Below the pieces are notes generated by a model that had not been told where the DNA came from, ran no database searches, and worked only from the letters and a program-made list of their open reading frames with translations. This document shows, piece by piece, positions 10,240-18,434 of a stretch of DNA of 64,000 nucleotides (position 1 is the stretch's first letter; each line of letters starts with the position of its first letter). The stretch lies in the NCBI RefSeq assembly GCF_014205845.1, contig NZ_JACHCR010000024.1:60191-124190 (forward strand). Direction: 5' to 3'. The position numbers and the translations under genes were made by a program. This DNA is from Mucilaginibacter cryoferens (GTDB lineage: Bacteria; Bacteroidota; Bacteroidia; Sphingobacteriales; Sphingobacteriaceae).

Positions 10240-11013
10240 CTATTTGACTGCTGCCAGACTAACTTTTTTATATGATGACACCATAAACTCTACCAGATCT
10301 GTAATATTCATTGGGGGCTCGTTTGTGGTGATACTCAATTTCTTTTTACTGTTTTCGAAATCAATTTCAAAATAGTAATTGGGCGCATCGGCTACCTGGT
10401 TACCTTGCTCCCAATTGTACATTTTTTTTAGCTCGCTGTGTTTTAACCAATAATTTAAGGTATCAAGCTGCGCGGCTGATAGTTTACCGGCAAACTCTCC
10501 CTTGTAGGGGTCTGCATATTCGCCACCCCTTAAATGATAGTCGCCATTAGCTAAAACGGTGATCTCCAGTTGGGGGCAATCACCATGGCAGGTAGACGAT
10601 AAAAAACGGATCTCTGAAAACTGAATATTCTTATCGTAACTGTTTTTAAAGTTAGTAAACTCGTATGTTAAATTACCGGCCAACTTAACCGCATTTGAAT
10701 CAATTGCCTTTATATAAAGGTGGCTAGCCGTAAAGTTTCTGATCAAAAATTTAAAATCAGTTGTATGTTTTACTTTAAAGTTATCTGCACTTGATGTGTA
10801 GATATCCGTCATAATCAGGGTATCTTTTACAATAGCGTAGTGGCTTTTAAACTTATCGTACCCAACAAAATTAAAGTTAACCTGGCCTTTATAAAAAAAT
10901 AAATGCCCAAGGTCTTTATTAATCCACCTAATAGAATCCAGCTTTACCCGTTGAGCATATCCTGTACTAAACATCAGCACAAACATCAATATCGAAAGAC
11001 CACGTTTTACCAT
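10240..11013 (-). CDS. Exported DUF6438-type protein
   Basis: The product is 257 residues with a signal peptide ending near GYAQ (residue 21). The C-terminal half carries the DUF6438 signature STCHGDCPQLEITVLANGD followed by a glycine-rich turn and a WL-x-hydrophobic helix. The two Cys of CHGDC may form a disulfide or bind metal. Molecular function is unknown. The gene starts 29 bp after the HAD phosphatase stop on the same strand, so the two may be co-transcribed. Confidence 0.75.
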   Translation of the reverse strand: MVKRGLSILMFVLMFSTGYAQRVKLDSIRWINKDLGHLFFYKGQVNFNFVGYDKFKSHYAIVKDTLIMTDIYTSSADNFKVKHTTDFKFLIRNFTASHLYIKAIDSNAVKLAGNLTYEFTNFKNSYDKNIQFSEIRFLSSTCHGDCPQLEITVLANGDYHLRGGEYADPYKGEFAGKLSAAQLDTLNYWLKHSELKKMYNWEQGNQVADAPNYYFEIDFENSKKKLSITTNEPPMNITDLVEFMVSSYKKVSLAAVK

Positions 11014-11042
11014 TTATTTTATTTTATGAAGCAGAAAGTAAT

Positions 11043-11675
11043 CTACAAACCCATGTAGTAAGATGTTAACGATTCAAAATCATTAAACTTATGTTCATAG
11101 TCGTCTGTTTTTCCAAAACCATAGCTCACAAATATAAAAGGTATACCAGCCATGCGTGTCTGCTCCGCGTCACCTTGTGTATCACCCACGTATACGGCAC
11201 TTTTAAGCTGGTGTTTATCTATCAGTAATTGTATATTGTGGTGCTTGGGCATATAGTTTTCACCGTAGGCTATGTAATCTGTAATACTGTCGCCAATACC
11301 AGCCCAGGCAATAAATAACGGGATGATACCTACAGCGCAGTTGCTCAAGATAAATACTTTGTATTTACTGGCTAACAACCTCATTCCCTCAGTAACGCCA
11401 CTGTACATATTGCCACCACTTATTGGCAGTATTTGCCGCCGGGTTTCATTTACATCCATGTAAATTTCCTGTGCCCGGTTTTCATCAAAATCGGGCATTA
11501 ATGCCTTGGTAAGTTTTTTACCCTCCATTCCCATAAGGCCCATCAACTCATCTCGACCGATGATTCTGTTTATCGCCAATTTTTCAAAAATGAGGTTCCA
11601 CGAACTGGCGTAAGTATCAACGGCATCCCAAAGGGTTCCATCCATATCAAAAATGAGGCTATCGGGTTTCTGCAT
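11043..11675 (-). CDS. HAD-superfamily hydrolase (phosphoglycolate phosphatase-like)
   Basis: The product is 210 residues. HAD motif I is FDMDGTLWD (residues 10-18), motif II is LSNC near 111, and motif IV is VGDTQGDAEQTRMAG near 160. A helical cap lies between motifs I and II, the arrangement of phosphoglycolate phosphatase and beta-phosphoglucomutase relatives. The substrate is not predictable. The ATG at 11675 follows an AT-rich spacer that also carries a plus-strand RNA candidate. Confidence 0.88.
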   Translation of the reverse strand: MQKPDSLIFDMDGTLWDAVDTYASSWNLIFEKLAINRIIGRDELMGLMGMEGKKLTKALMPDFDENRAQEIYMDVNETRRQILPISGGNMYSGVTEGMRLLASKYKVFILSNCAVGIIPLFIAWAGIGDSITDYIAYGENYMPKHHNIQLLIDKHQLKSAVYVGDTQGDAEQTRMAGIPFIFVSYGFGKTDDYEHKFNDFESLTSYYMGL

Positions 11676-11709
11676 ACCGGTTATTTATCTTTTTTTGCTA
11701 AGATGTAAA

Positions 11710-11852
11710 ATTAACCTAACGTGTAAAAGCGAAGTTCATACTTTCTTCATTATTAATCTACACTTTTGAAGTGTGATAAGGTTAATGTGGGCCAGCTTAG
11801 CAGGAGGTTGGTTCCATAGAGGTCTCCGCTGTAAGAAGCGGGGACTTTTTTT
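11710..11852 (+). ncRNA. Candidate structured small RNA with its own terminator
   Basis: No open frame on either strand uses this 200 bp gap. The plus strand shows a closing pair ATTAACCT (11710-11717) with AGGTTAAT (11779-11786). Inside are hairpins GAAG/CTTC and CACTT/AAGTG, then a CCAGC/GTTGG pair. A strong intrinsic terminator (GTCTCCGCT with AGCGGGGAC, then seven T) ends at 11852. Both flanking genes read on the minus strand, so the terminator serves no annotated gene. The 5' end is uncertain. It could instead be a shorter transcript starting near 11778, after a degenerate CACTTTTG box. Confidence 0.45.
11822..11852 (+). terminator. Plus-strand intrinsic terminator without an upstream gene
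   Basis: The 9-bp stem (two G-U pairs) has a TGTAAGA-type loop and is followed by TTTTTTT. The T-run is only on the plus strand, which fixes the direction. Confidence 0.7.
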
Positions 11853-11874
11853 GTTTTATGCAAAATTATAGCTA

Positions 11875-12534
11875 TCAAATAGTTATACTATCTCCAACTT
11901 TATAAACCTCGTGAAATTTTATTCCTTGTTTATCAAAGTGCTTTACATAGGCGGCATAACGCTGTTTAATAAAAAATCCTTTAGCGTAACCATCATGAAC
12001 CGGCAATATTTGTTTAGGCTGCAATTTATCGGCAAAGCCAGCAATTGTAACCTCATTGGCAAAGGGCGCCATGGTTACCATCAATAAAAGCTCAATTCCT
12101 TTATAATCCAGCAATTTATCTTCCATAGAATCAACGGGATGCAGCACTTTACCGTTGATGATAAAGCCCGTCATTTGTGGTAATGGATTATCCATAATCA
12201 ACTCATGCGTTACGGGGATTGCTTTTAATATAAACGGACCAAAATTTTGAGTACCCTCTTCAAACAAAGTATATACTATCCCTGCTTTATCCAGATCGGC
12301 ACCAATTTGACCGTTGGTGATAACAATTGCGCCGCTTAAACTGAGGATACTTTTTAATATCTCCAGTTCGTAATGATCGGGATGAATGTGCGTGATCACT
12401 ATTGCGTTTACATCTGCAAACATTTCTGGCTTAACGTCCCCTTCAACAAAAGAGAATTTACCCGGATCGAATAATAGTTTGTAATCATCCAACTCAAATA
12501 CAAGGCAGGAATGGAGGTATTTCGAAATCTTCAT
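11875..12534 (-). CDS. Metallo-beta-lactamase-fold hydrolase
   Basis: The product is about 219 residues from the ATG at 12534 (a TTG two codons earlier is less likely). The metal-binding motif THIHPDH lies near residue 50. Further ligands are probably His in PVTH, Asp in HPVDS and His in PVHDGY. It resembles the UPF0173/YtkL-like soluble hydrolases acting on unknown small molecules. It is separated from the HAD gene by the RNA candidate and stands alone. Confidence 0.85.
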   Translation of the reverse strand: MKISKYLHSCLVFELDDYKLLFDPGKFSFVEGDVKPEMFADVNAIVITHIHPDHYELEILKSILSLSGAIVITNGQIGADLDKAGIVYTLFEEGTQNFGPFILKAIPVTHELIMDNPLPQMTGFIINGKVLHPVDSMEDKLLDYKGIELLLMVTMAPFANEVTIAGFADKLQPKQILPVHDGYAKGFFIKQRYAAYVKHFDKQGIKFHEVYKVGDSITI

Positions 12535-12687
12535 ATACAATTTTATTTATCGCGATTAATGAACCACGCTTAAAATGGAACAATGGCAGTTATAATAAAG
12601 TTTTAAGAAATAAGAGAGCTCATCAACGCAGCAGATTTACGTAAAGAGTTGCACAACAAGTTCAATAACCAAAAACTTTATGAAGTT

Positions 12688-14031
12688 TTACAGTAACTCT
12701 GTTGCCAAATTGGCCAGTTCGCTTCGCTCCCCTTTTTGCAGGGTGATATGTGCATAAAGCGGGTGCCCTTTTGCCTTATCTATTAAATAGGATAAGCCAT
12801 TACTTTCTGCATCCAGATATGGTGTATCAATCTGGTAGATATCTCCCGTGAACACAAATTTGCTGTTTTCGCCGGCCCGGGATATAATGGTTTTTACTTC
12901 GTGTGGGGTGAGATTTTGGGCTTCGTCTACTATAAAAAAGATCTTACTTAGCGTACGTCCGCGAATAAATGCCAATGGTGCTATAGATATTTTATCGTTG
13001 CTTACCAATTCGTCTATTTTAGCCTGCATTTTATCATCATCGGCAAACTGATCTTTGATAAATTTAAGGTTATCCCATATAGGGGCCATGTACGGGTCTA
13101 TTTTGGATTTGATGTCGCCAGGCAAAAAGCCAATATCTTTGTTGCTTAACGGCACTATAGGGCGGGTAACAAATATTTGCCTGTAGTATTTGCGCTGCTC
13201 CAACGCACTGGCCAGCGCCAGTAGGGTTTTACCTGTACCAGCATTCCCTTGAATAGTTACCAGTTTAATATCGGGGTGCAACAAGGCGTGAATAGCAAAG
13301 GCCTGCTCTATATTACGGGGCGAAATGTTAAATACCGGTTGTTCGGTAACTTTCTCCAACTGCTGGGTTTGGGCATTGTAAAAGCCAGATACATCGCCCT
13401 TTTTACCTTTTAGTATATAAAAGTGATTGTTGGTGTATTGAGGTACGCTCAAACTTTCGGCCGGCAGGTTTTCTTGTTTATTGAGTTGGGTGATGAGTTT
13501 TTCTGTTACCTTCTCTACATCAGTTTTGCCGGTGTACAGCTCGGCAAGGTTTTTAATTTTACCGGTTTCGTAATCCTCGGCGTGTAAATTAAGAGCCTTA
13601 GCCTTCAGCCGCAGGCAAATATCTTTAGATACTAACACCACTTTTTTGTTAGGGTATTCTTCCTGTAAGCCTAAAGCTACGTTTAATATCCTGTGGTCTA
13701 TTTTATCGGAGCCAAAAACAGCTTCAGCATCGGTAGTAGTGGTTTTAACATCCATGGCTACCTTAAAACTGCCTTTACTTTTGCCATTTAACGGCACCCA
13801 CTCGTTTACAAGGCTGTTTTTAGACAGGTCGTCTATGAGGCGGATAAAGCTTCGGGCCTCGAAATTACGGGTATCGTTACCATTCTTTTTATTATCCAAT
13901 TCTTCCAATACCTGGATGGGTATGGCTACATCATGCTCCTGGAAGTTTTGAAAGGCATTGTGATCGTAGAGGATCACTGAGGTATCTAAAACGAATATCT
14001 TCTTCTGGTTACGCTGGCCGTCCTTATTCAT
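12688..14031 (-). CDS. PIN domain-PhoH ATPase fusion
   Basis: The product is 447 residues. An N-terminal PIN nuclease domain (about 10-150) has acidic residues in LDTSVILYD and in the EELD and DAEAV segments. A PhoH ATPase follows, with Walker A GNAGTGKTLLALA near 265 and Walker B FFIVDEAQNL near 367. PIN-PhoH proteins (PhoH2, YlaK type) are reported to be RNA helicases/RNases. A 60-bp gap holds an AGGTTTTTT/AAAAAACCT inverted pair between the upstream RNA terminator and this start. Confidence 0.92.
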   Translation of the reverse strand: MNKDGQRNQKKIFVLDTSVILYDHNAFQNFQEHDVAIPIQVLEELDNKKNGNDTRNFEARSFIRLIDDLSKNSLVNEWVPLNGKSKGSFKVAMDVKTTTTDAEAVFGSDKIDHRILNVALGLQEEYPNKKVVLVSKDICLRLKAKALNLHAEDYETGKIKNLAELYTGKTDVEKVTEKLITQLNKQENLPAESLSVPQYTNNHFYILKGKKGDVSGFYNAQTQQLEKVTEQPVFNISPRNIEQAFAIHALLHPDIKLVTIQGNAGTGKTLLALASALEQRKYYRQIFVTRPIVPLSNKDIGFLPGDIKSKIDPYMAPIWDNLKFIKDQFADDDKMQAKIDELVSNDKISIAPLAFIRGRTLSKIFFIVDEAQNLTPHEVKTIISRAGENSKFVFTGDIYQIDTPYLDAESNGLSYLIDKAKGHPLYAHITLQKGERSELANLATELL

Positions 14032-14099
14032 ATCCTACTAAATTAGGTTTTTTAAGATTTGTTCAAAACAAAAAGATAGCACATGAACAAAAAAACCTT

Positions 14100-14460
14100 G
14101 TAAAAGCGAAAACGGGAGCCTCCTCTTTCGATTTGAACTCCCGTTTCCAAACCCCTGTTTAACCGTAGTTGCCCAGTGGCATCAAGTTTTGTGTATTTCT
14201 GACCGATATGCCCTCCTCAGTTGTTCTTGCGAACGGTTGATTTACTGCAATATCACTGATTCTGTTTTTGAGTCTCCGTGAAGCCTCGCAACGTTTTCAG
14301 TACCTCCTTTAATCACAATCTTTTTTCAAAGACTTTCGTATTTTTCATTTTTTCATGTGACTCAGTGAACTTCCCTTGATCTTTAGTTTCTCCGAAGATT
14401 AACCCGATTCAACTTCTGCTTTCCTGAAAGGCTGTCAAAGTACGTCGTTCTTGATGATTA
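14100..14460 (-). ncRNA. Candidate structured RNA of about 350 nt, unknown class
   Basis: The 657-bp gap has no convincing protein gene, yet its middle is richer in G+C than normal spacers. Reading the minus strand, a promoter-like TTG, 21 bases, TATATTGT lies at 14493-14460. A chain of short stem-loops follows: ATCTT/AAGAT, AGTCTTT/AAAGATT, GTTC-GCAA-GAAC (a GNRA loop), TGCC-ACTG-GGCA, and finally AACGGGAG/CTCCCGTT followed by TT at about 14100-14150. None of tmRNA, 6S, SRP or RNase P signatures is present. A 45-codon open frame (14159-14296) overlaps but lacks an ATG, GTG or TTG start. Confidence 0.5.
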
Positions 14461-14493
14461 CAATATAGGGATTAAAAGGCACCTTTGTCAAGC
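14460..14493 (-). promoter_or_regulatory. Probable promoter of the 14100-14460 RNA
   Basis: On the minus strand TTG is separated by 21 bases from TATATTGT, one mismatch from the Bacteroidota -33 TTG / -7 TAnnTTTG pair. Beyond it, 14494-14688 is AT-rich with no gene seen. Confidence 0.4.
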
Positions 14494-14688
14494 AAAAAAT
14501 AAATTTGTTATAAACAGGTTGTTAACATTGCAATGTTAATTTAAACATGAATATACTGTACTGATTTATAATTAATTATATCATTATAGCTAATAAAAAC
14601 TACAGGTTATTAACATTTAAGTTATTCACAAAAAACCTTAAAAAGCAGATTTTACGCAATAGACAAAATGCGTAAAATCATAAAAACT

Positions 14689-15447
14689 TTAAATTTTCTC
14701 TGTTAAATGCCGCCAATAACGTTTAGGAATATGCCTTAAATGGAGTTTGGTGTTTTTGCGTGCTGCAATGTTTACGCTGGTAAAATAGTTTTTCCAAAGA
14801 TGCTGGTATATCGTTTCATCTTCAGTATAAGCACTGATCACATCTGAGTGTTTATTAACTTCCGAAAAATCTAAGGAGATGTATTGCGTATCGTGCAGAT
14901 TATAATGGATGCCATACTTACGTTTAATATCGTAGATGATCCATTTTTGGTCGGCATACCTGTTTTTAAAATGCCTGATAAGTAAAGGCAATACATTAAA
15001 ATCTGGCTCAACGGCGGCATAAAAAGTTTCGTCCTTTAACTTTTGAAAACGAATAAAGGCCTCCATTCTATGTTTTTCGCGCCTAACCATTTTTAATATC
15101 TCAGATAAGCGCATTACATATTTGTTGCCATAGTCTTCCTCTACATTTATATCGCTATCAAAAACATAACGAATAAAGCCTACTATCGCGCTTTCTTCAT
15201 TCTCCATTTCGGCCATGTGCGCAATGTATAACCTCTGAATACTTGCCGAAGAAAGTTTTTTACGCAATCCACGCAATACCCTGGTGGCCCGGTTTTCATC
15301 AGTAATAATCTGTACCACTTCCTCAAACATAGCACTGCTGAGCCACTCTCCTTTTATCAACTTTACGTGAAACAGCTTCCTATCGTATATTTCAAATACA
15401 GCTGTCAGTAAACCTTCAAATGTTCCATCGTAAACAAGTGTATACAT
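14689..15447 (-). CDS. DUF4130 (TIGR03915-type) putative DNA-repair protein
   Basis: The product is about 252 residues from the ATG at 15447; a TTG at 15453 would overlap the upstream stop. It opens YTLVYDGTFEGLLTAVFE and ends with an LRHIPKRYWRHLTEK box, both typical of DUF4130, often found fused or adjacent to uracil-DNA glycosylases. The gene starts 2 bp after the radical-SAM gene stop, so they are one transcription unit. Family knowledge says the pair acts together in DNA modification or repair, but the chemistry is not established. Confidence 0.88.
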   Translation of the reverse strand: MYTLVYDGTFEGLLTAVFEIYDRKLFHVKLIKGEWLSSAMFEEVVQIITDENRATRVLRGLRKKLSSASIQRLYIAHMAEMENEESAIVGFIRYVFDSDINVEEDYGNKYVMRLSEILKMVRREKHRMEAFIRFQKLKDETFYAAVEPDFNVLPLLIRHFKNRYADQKWIIYDIKRKYGIHYNLHDTQYISLDFSEVNKHSDVISAYTEDETIYQHLWKNYFTSVNIAARKNTKLHLRHIPKRYWRHLTEKI

Positions 15448-15449
15448 TA

Positions 15450-16706
15450 TCAAAACAAGTTAAGTTGTGTTTGGGTATTTTTAATGTATTTGCTTTGCGA
15501 TTCGGCTAAAATAAACTGCTTAATGTTATTACCCGTTAAATCACGGCGCTCAAATTCGTTGCTCTTACAGGTAATAAAGTACCGGGCCCGGTTAAGGGCC
15601 ACACCTATTTTTCTCAGTTGTTCCCAACTCAGTTTAGCAAACTTGCGTGCACTCACTATTTTATGTGCCGATAGCAGGCCGATACCAGGCACGCGCAATA
15701 TCATCTGCAGATCGGCTTTATTAATATCAACCGGAAAAGCCTGCATATTACGAATAGCCCAGCCCAGTTTCGGGTCGATATCCAGGTCGAGCAGCGGTTG
15801 TTGCTCATTCACGATCTCGTTTACCTCGAAACCATAAAAGCGCATCAGCCAATCGGCCTGGTAAAGGCGGTTCTCGCGCACCATGGGCACTGAGGTGTTT
15901 AGGGCAGGCAAGCGCTTATCGGCCAAAACGGGTACATAGCCAGAATAATAAACCCGCTTTAAGTTAAAGTTTTTGTAAAAGTAATTAGCAGATTGCAGTA
16001 CCTGCTGGTCGCTCTCTGGCGTAGCGCCGATGATTACCTGTGTACTTTGCCCGGCCGGCGCAAATAAGGGCGCATTTTTGAACAACTTCTTTTCTTCTTT
16101 ACGTAGGATGATCTCGTTCTTCAAAAATTCCATCGGGTCTATCATGTCCTGCCGGTTCTTGTCAGGCGCTAATAGTTTCAAGCCCGCCTCAGTTGGCATC
16201 TCCAGGTTAACACTTAGTCTATCGGCATATAAACCTGCTTCGCGCATCAATTCATCGCTTGCGCCCGGGATAGATTTGAGATGGATGTATCCGTTAAAAT
16301 TATGTTCGGTACGAAGTTTCTTGGCAACCCGCACCAGTCGTTCCATGGTATAATCAGCATCTTTAAAAATGCCGGAGCTTAAAAAAAGTCCTTCGATATA
16401 ATTACGGCGATAAAAATTGATGGTAAGATCAACCACTTCCTGAACGGTAAATGCAGCCCGTTTAATATCATTATTTTTACGGGATACGCAGTATGCGCAA
16501 TCAAAAATACAGTGGTTGGTAAGCAGTATTTTAAGCAACGAAACGCACCGGCCATCTTCGGTATAACTATGGCAAATACCATTACTGGCATTTCCCAGCC
16601 CCTTATTTTCGTTTTTGCGCTTACTGCCGCTTGACGCGCATGACACATCGTATTTAGCGGCATCTGCCAAAATATTCAACTTCTCTGTTATTCGCTCTGC
16701 ATTCAT
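15450..16706 (-). CDS. Radical-SAM putative DNA modification/repair protein (TIGR03916 type)
   Basis: The product is 418 residues. The [4Fe-4S] motif CIFDCAYC (CxxxCxxC) is near residue 66. A TIM-barrel SAM core follows to about 300. A C-terminal helix-hairpin-helix, LRVPGIGLLSAHKIVSARKF (about 340-360), suggests DNA binding. It is the first gene of the pair with DUF4130. The ATG at 16706 lies 7 bp from a perfect -7 box, so the mRNA is probably leaderless. Confidence 0.92.
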   Translation of the reverse strand: MNAERITEKLNILADAAKYDVSCASSGSKRKNENKGLGNASNGICHSYTEDGRCVSLLKILLTNHCIFDCAYCVSRKNNDIKRAAFTVQEVVDLTINFYRRNYIEGLFLSSGIFKDADYTMERLVRVAKKLRTEHNFNGYIHLKSIPGASDELMREAGLYADRLSVNLEMPTEAGLKLLAPDKNRQDMIDPMEFLKNEIILRKEEKKLFKNAPLFAPAGQSTQVIIGATPESDQQVLQSANYFYKNFNLKRVYYSGYVPVLADKRLPALNTSVPMVRENRLYQADWLMRFYGFEVNEIVNEQQPLLDLDIDPKLGWAIRNMQAFPVDINKADLQMILRVPGIGLLSAHKIVSARKFAKLSWEQLRKIGVALNRARYFITCKSNEFERRDLTGNNIKQFILAESQSKYIKNTQTQLNLF

Positions 16707-16713
16707 ATCAAAT

Positions 16714-16735
16714 CAAAAATACTAATTTTATTAGT
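16714..16735 (-). promoter_or_regulatory. -7 box with adjoining palindrome for the radical-SAM/DUF4130 pair
   Basis: On the minus strand TATTTTTG (16721-16714) matches TAnnTTTG. It abuts ACTAAT-TTT-ATTAGT (16721-16735), a 6-bp inverted repeat in position for a repressor site. No -33 TTG is evident at the right spacing. Confidence 0.45.
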
Positions 16736-16816
16736 AATGTGTATTAATTAAAAATTAATTTTTTTTACCAAACATAAACAGCTGTTCCCCGTTGATTTTA
16801 AAACAAACTTTTAACC

Positions 16817-17230
16817 ATGGAAAAAATATATACCGCTGTAGTTACAGCAAAAGGCGGCCGGGATGGCCACATAAAATCTGAAGACGGTGTAATAGATATG
16901 GAGTTAAAGGCTCCGGCCGCTATGGGCGGAGAAGATGGCTATCCTAATCCCGAGTTGCTATTTGCAGGCGCCTGGGGCGCTTGCTACCTGGGAGCGCTAG
17001 GTTCTGTAGGCACCCGGGATGGTGTTAATGTTACGCAGGCAACAGTTGATGTACACATCAGCTTTAACAAAGAGGGTTCATCATCCTATGCCCTATCTGC
17101 CGAATTGCATGTGCATATTCCCGGTGTTGATTGGGCCGTAGCGCAAAAGCTGGCTGATGCAGCGCATAAAGGCTGCCCGTACTCAAAAGCTACCAGGGGG
17201 AATATAGAGGTGAAAGTAGTAGCTGATTAG
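16817..17230 (+). CDS. ohr: Organic hydroperoxide resistance protein, OsmC/Ohr family
   Basis: The product is 137 residues, the normal length. The two redox-active Cys are in GACYLGAL (about residue 55) and KGCPYSKATRGN (about 119), the Ohr arrangement for thiol-dependent reduction of organic peroxides in the cytoplasm. No MarR-type OhrR gene is adjacent. The 3' end is followed by a long inverted repeat shared with the convergent SAM hydrolase. Confidence 0.92.
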   Translation: MEKIYTAVVTAKGGRDGHIKSEDGVIDMELKAPAAMGGEDGYPNPELLFAGAWGACYLGALGSVGTRDGVNVTQATVDVHISFNKEGSSSYALSAELHVHIPGVDWAVAQKLADAAHKGCPYSKATRGNIEVKVVAD

Positions 17231-17235
17231 TTTGC

Positions 17236-17305
17236 AGTTATCAGTTTGCAGTGGGCGGCAGCTCTTGATATCTAACTGCAACCCGCTTACTGCAAACTGA
17301 TAACT
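17236..17305. repeat. 17-bp perfect inverted repeat bridging two convergent stop codons
   Basis: AGTTATCAGTTTGCAGT (17236-17252) is exactly complementary to ACTGCAAACTGATAACT (17289-17305). The left arm starts 6 bp after the ohr stop. The right arm overlaps the stop codon of the convergent SAM hydrolase. It probably acts as a bidirectional terminator. Confidence 0.85.
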
Positions 17306-18197
17306 ACTTTTTACTCACTACCACACTCCATTCACTGCCGCTGTTAATTTTATAGGTATCGGCAAAGCTGCCTTGGTTTAGTGCAAACGATAGTTGCATT
17401 AAACTGTTCATATAGGCCAACGGCTTACCTTTTGCAACTTCGCCAAATGTATCGCTATAGGGAGCATCGCCTTCATATTTTTTCTCCCCCTTTTTATAGA
17501 TGGCAAAATGCAGCATATCTCCTACTTTAACATGCAGCTGCTTTACCAGGTCGTCGCCAATATTTGTCCATAAATTACCATATTGAATATCAAGGATATC
17601 TATGGTTCCTTTTAGCTTTCCATCTTCTAATACCGCTTTCTGATATGGAATTTTCACTACTTCTTTAGGCAACTCGGGGCCAACCTGTTCGTAAGTAATT
17701 ACACCTGCAGCCAAACGTGCGGCCGTATAGGCATAAACATCTCTACCATGAAACGTGTAAGATTTTTCGGACCCTTTACGGCGATTGAGCACCTCATCTA
17801 TCTGCCTGATCTCGGCTATGCCCAAAGATTCGGAGATCAGCGTAAGCGTACCGTTATCCGGCGTAACAATATATTGGCCGGTTTTGGTTTTTAACACCAC
17901 CGATTTACGGGTAGTGCCCACCCCCGGGTCAACTACCGAAACAAACACGGTACCAGCAGGCCAGTAATTTACCGTTTGATATAAGCGGTACGATGCTTCC
18001 CAGATATTGTAAGCTGGAATTTCGTGCGTAAGATCATAAAGCTTTAAATCGGCTGATACCCCGGTAGCAACACCCTTCATGGCCGATACCGCGCCGTCCT
18101 TCACACCAAAATCTGATTGAAAAACCACAATTTTGTTTTGGGCCTGAGAGAAACTGGCAATAGAGACTAAAATAATGGTAAGTAGTTTTTTGATCAT
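17304..18197 (-). CDS. Exported SAM hydroxide adenosyltransferase (DUF62 family)
   Basis: The product is 297 residues. Family motifs are FQSDFGVKDGAVSAMKG (about 27-43), VVDPGVGTTRKSV (about 92-104), TPDNGTL (about 117) and FHGRDVYAYTAARLA (about 154). This family hydrolyses S-adenosylmethionine to adenosine and methionine and is related to fluorinase. It has an N-terminal signal peptide (ending near SQAQ), so the protein should be periplasmic, where SAM is not expected. Confidence 0.88.
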   Translation of the reverse strand: MIKKLLTIILVSIASFSQAQNKIVVFQSDFGVKDGAVSAMKGVATGVSADLKLYDLTHEIPAYNIWEASYRLYQTVNYWPAGTVFVSVVDPGVGTTRKSVVLKTKTGQYIVTPDNGTLTLISESLGIAEIRQIDEVLNRRKGSEKSYTFHGRDVYAYTAARLAAGVITYEQVGPELPKEVVKIPYQKAVLEDGKLKGTIDILDIQYGNLWTNIGDDLVKQLHVKVGDMLHFAIYKKGEKKYEGDAPYSDTFGEVAKGKPLAYMNSLMQLSFALNQGSFADTYKINSGSEWSVVVSKK

Positions 18198-18363
18198 ATT
18201 TTTTTGAGTTATTGTTTACATACAGCTAATTTAAAATTCTGCCAAGCACATCTGTAAAGTAGCAGCCCCACAGCGTAAAATACGATAAAAACACTAAGAA
18301 ATGGAACTCTCTTATATATTAATATGGATTGTGAAACGCCCATTTAAACGTACCTGGGCTAAA

Positions 18364-18398
18364 GCAAAAAAAGACCGCCCCAAATTGGAGCGGCCTTC
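18364..18398 (-). terminator. Terminator of the Hsp20 gene
   Basis: On the minus strand GGCCGCTCC-AATTT-GGGGCGGTC is followed by seven T. The rest of 18198-18434 shows no gene I can support. Confidence 0.85.
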
Positions 18399-18434
18399 AA
18401 ACCAAACTAACTACTTTATGAAAACACTCTTAAA

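Noticed and set aside
11700..11852. SRP RNA identity
   Set aside because: The universal GGAAG tetraloop region of SRP domain IV is absent.
14100..14460. tmRNA, 6S or tRNA identity
   Set aside because: There is no CCA end, tag reading frame or acceptor pairing. A GTTCAAATC word resembles a T-loop but lies in the terminator loop.
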